A stretch of 7,481 nt of DNA from Thermoflexales bacterium. GTDB taxonomy: Bacteria; Chloroflexota; Anaerolineae; Fen-1058. Shown one piece after another: positions 6,141-7,481 of this stretch. The stretch covers positions 1 through 7,481 of the forward strand of contig JAUQXD010000227.1 in assembly GCA_030834835.1 (NCBI GenBank). The letters run 5' to 3'. A program made the translations under genes and the position numbers. Numbering within the stretch: the stretch's first letter is position 1; the number at the start of each line of letters is the position of its first letter. The notes under the pieces are model-generated. The model ran no database searches and was not told the origin of the DNA. It saw nothing but the letters and a program-made list of their open reading frames with translations.

Positions 6141-6932
6141 GTGCAATCACTGAAACTGATCAAGCTGTTTGCGCAAGCGTCGCTGCAAGAAGAACTGGCC
6201 TATCGATCGAACTTCTTCATCAGCGTGCTGAATTCGCTGTTGAATCTGGGCACGGGCGTGCTGGGCCTGGTGGTCGTGTTCGGACAAGTCGAGACAATTC
6301 AGGGTTGGACGCTGAACGGAACATTAGCCGTGTTAGGCAGTTATCTCATGGTGAGTGCAGTCCGTGCGTTGTTCATCGGGCCGAGTCTTGAATCGCTGGC
6401 GGGTATGGACGGCGAGGTGTGGAGCGGGCAGCTGGACTTCACGCTGCTGCGGCCGCGCAATGCCCAGTTTCTAGCCAGTTTTCGGCGGTGGCGGCTGTTG
6501 TCGCTCTTCGATCTGGTGTTGGGGCTGGGTGTGTTGATTGTGGCGGTAGCTGGTCTCAGTCAGACAGTGACCGTGGGACACTTGATCGCGTTTGTGATCA
6601 CGCTGGGCGCGGGTGTCACGATTTTGTATGCGATTCTACTGACGTTTGCGGGGTTGGTGTTCTGGAGTCCGGGCGTGCTGTTTACGTGGGTGTTCGATGG
6701 GCTATTTCAGTTGGCGCGTTATCCTATCGGGCTGTATCCGGGCTGGCTGCGCCTGGTGCTGACGTGGATCGTGCCGGTAGGTGTCATCACGACCGTGCCC
6801 GCCGAGGCGTTAACGGGCGCGTTATCGCTCGAGATGCTGATCGGGAGTGTGGTGTTGGCATCCGTGCTGCTCATCGCTGCGTCGTTGATTTTTCGGGTTG
6901 GTCTGCGGCGCTACGCCAGCGCGTCGAGTTGA
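6141..6932 (+). CDS. ABC-2 type permease 2 (COG3694/COG4587-like), GTG start
   Basis: This is the second membrane subunit, 263 residues, exactly the length of permease 1 but clearly diverged. It opens with an amphipathic stretch (SLKLIKLFAQASLQEELAYRS), then about six hydrophobic segments. The loop GEVWSGQLDFTLLRPRNAQF (91-110) corresponds to the MNRLLMRPLSP loop of permease 1. The C-terminus FRVGLRRYASASS parallels RRYSAVGG. GTG at 6141 is 2 nt after the previous stop and well placed behind GGGAGGG. The frame is open further upstream only because it overlaps permease 1 in another frame. With the ATPase it forms an ATPase-permease-permease export complex of unknown cargo. Confidence 0.91.
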   Translation: MQSLKLIKLFAQASLQEELAYRSNFFISVLNSLLNLGTGVLGLVVVFGQVETIQGWTLNGTLAVLGSYLMVSAVRALFIGPSLESLAGMDGEVWSGQLDFTLLRPRNAQFLASFRRWRLLSLFDLVLGLGVLIVAVAGLSQTVTVGHLIAFVITLGAGVTILYAILLTFAGLVFWSPGVLFTWVFDGLFQLARYPIGLYPGWLRLVLTWIVPVGVITTVPAEALTGALSLEMLIGSVVLASVLLIAASLIFRVGLRRYASASS

Positions 6933-6939
6933 TTTTGAT

Positions 6940-6988
6940 GAGTAATGAGTGACGAGTGATTGGCTTTTTCACTCGTCACTCATTACTC
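6940..6988. terminator. Perfect 20-bp hairpin built from GAGTGAY heptads (element D) between convergent genes
   Basis: GAGTAAT-GAGTGAC-GAGTGA (6940-6959) is exactly mirrored by 6969-6988, with a 9-nt loop (6960-6968) ending in four T. It sits 7 nt after permease 2, and its right arm encodes the last residues and stop of the methyltransferase on the - strand. Position and symmetry suggest a bidirectional transcription terminator. However, the stem is under 50% GC and no T-run follows it in either direction, so efficiency is uncertain. Confidence 0.6.
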
Positions 6989-7481
6989 GGCATTTCTTTC
7001 TGCCCCACACCGCCCACAGCGGATCGAACTGCGGGCCAGGCGATCGATCCTGATACATGAGTTGATCGAACTGGCCGCTGGCGCGAAAGTACAACGTTAC
7101 GATCTGCACGTGCGCCCGATCATCCGTGGACGCCCACAGGTCGATGGACTTCGAAGGGAAGCAGCGGTTTGAGAAAGTCAGGATAAACGGCGCACCCGGT
7201 TTCAACACGCGCGCCACTTCATTGAAAGTCTCGACCGGGCGCTGCAAGTACTGCACTGAGACGCAGCACAGCGCGGCATCAAAGACGTTGTCTTCAAACG
7301 GCAGCGATTTGCTCGTGTTGAGATTGTGGATGACGTGTTCGGAGAGGTCAGGGTTTTCAGCCATTTCTTCGGCGTTGAGGCCCAGGCCAATCACGCGCTG
7401 ATACTTCACTTCGCCCGGCAAGTGCGAGCGCCACGCGGACATCAGATCGAGGATGATGCCGTTGGGTGGCACGAGTTCGCG
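6969..7481 (-). CDS. Class I SAM-dependent methyltransferase, C-terminal part; 5' end outside window
   Basis: 170 residues are visible. The frame is open to the right edge (…Arg-Glu-Leu before the GTG at 7472), so that GTG is probably internal. The pattern fits the methyltransferase type 11 group. A first strand, GIILDLMSAWRSHLP, replaces the usual DxGxGxG loop with DLMSxW. It is followed by VIGLGLNAEEMAENPDL, an acceptor strand region HVIHNLNTSKSLPFEDNVFD, and the motif AALCCVSVQYLQRPVETFNE. The closing VLKPGAPFILTFSNRCFP is the post-motif-III strand. The substrate is unknown. The last residues VMSDE come from heptad repeat D, so the native tail probably ended near GRKKCR. It converges on the exporter operon and is unlikely to be co-regulated with it. 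Confidence 0.86.
   Translation of the reverse strand, partial: RELVPPNGIILDLMSAWRSHLPGEVKYQRVIGLGLNAEEMAENPDLSEHVIHNLNTSKSLPFEDNVFDAALCCVSVQYLQRPVETFNEVARVLKPGAPFILTFSNRCFPSKSIDLWASTDDRAHVQIVTLYFRASGQFDQLMYQDRSPGPQFDPLWAVWGRKKCRVMSDE

Noticed and set aside
1236..6988. CRISPR array or transposon ends as the explanation of the repeats
   Set aside because: Units are 7 nt with no spacers, copies are 1.4-2.7 kb apart, and no cas or transposase gene is present. A MITE-like origin for the palindromic copies remains possible but no target-site duplication is evident.

Overview
The window is 7.5 kb of GC-rich (roughly 60% by eye) bacterial DNA, densely coded on the + strand, with one convergent gene at the right edge. 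Gene content suggests a member of the Chloroflexota: a bacterial glycogen debranching enzyme, a PAS/GAF sensor, a double-headed MerR regulator, a stand-alone RibD_C reductase, a COG4586/4587/3694-type ABC-2 exporter, and a methyltransferase with a 'DLMSxW' SAM-site variant. This placement is inferred from remembered family resemblance, not from a marker gene. No rRNA, tRNA, CRISPR array or transposase is visible.

Layout: (1) 2-1255, the C-terminal ~417 residues of an amylo-alpha-1,6-glucosidase-type debranching enzyme, cut by the left edge. (2) 1309-2751, a PAS-PAS-GAF protein with no output domain. (3) 2758-3549, a regulator with two complete MerR-type DNA-binding domains in one chain. (4) 3629-4291, a RibD_C/DHFR-like reductase with its own strong Shine-Dalgarno and a likely promoter/operator. 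(5-7) 4358-6932, a tightly coupled ABC exporter operon of one ATPase and two 263-residue six-helix permeases. (8) 6969-7481 on the - strand, the C-terminal part of a class I SAM-dependent methyltransferase, cut by the right edge.

The most unusual content is in the junctions. Five of the eight genes are bordered by short tandem heptanucleotides, GAGTGAY with a one-base relative GCGTGAT. A 7-nt unit steps the reading frame by one each copy, so the array stops translation in all three frames of one strand. Four genes end inside it, and three unrelated proteins (debranching enzyme, reductase, methyltransferase) therefore share the C-terminal tail Ser-Asp-Glu. At 2746-2766 the array supplies both the sensor's stop and the MerR gene's start. 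At 4279-4345 two heptad families meet in a palindrome before the ABC operon, and at 6940-6988 the array forms a perfect 20-bp hairpin between convergent genes.

Functionally, the MerR protein, the reductase and the ABC exporter look like an inducible efflux/stress module; this is inferred from order alone. The flanking debranching enzyme and methyltransferase have no evident link to it. All intergenic stretches are under 100 bases.
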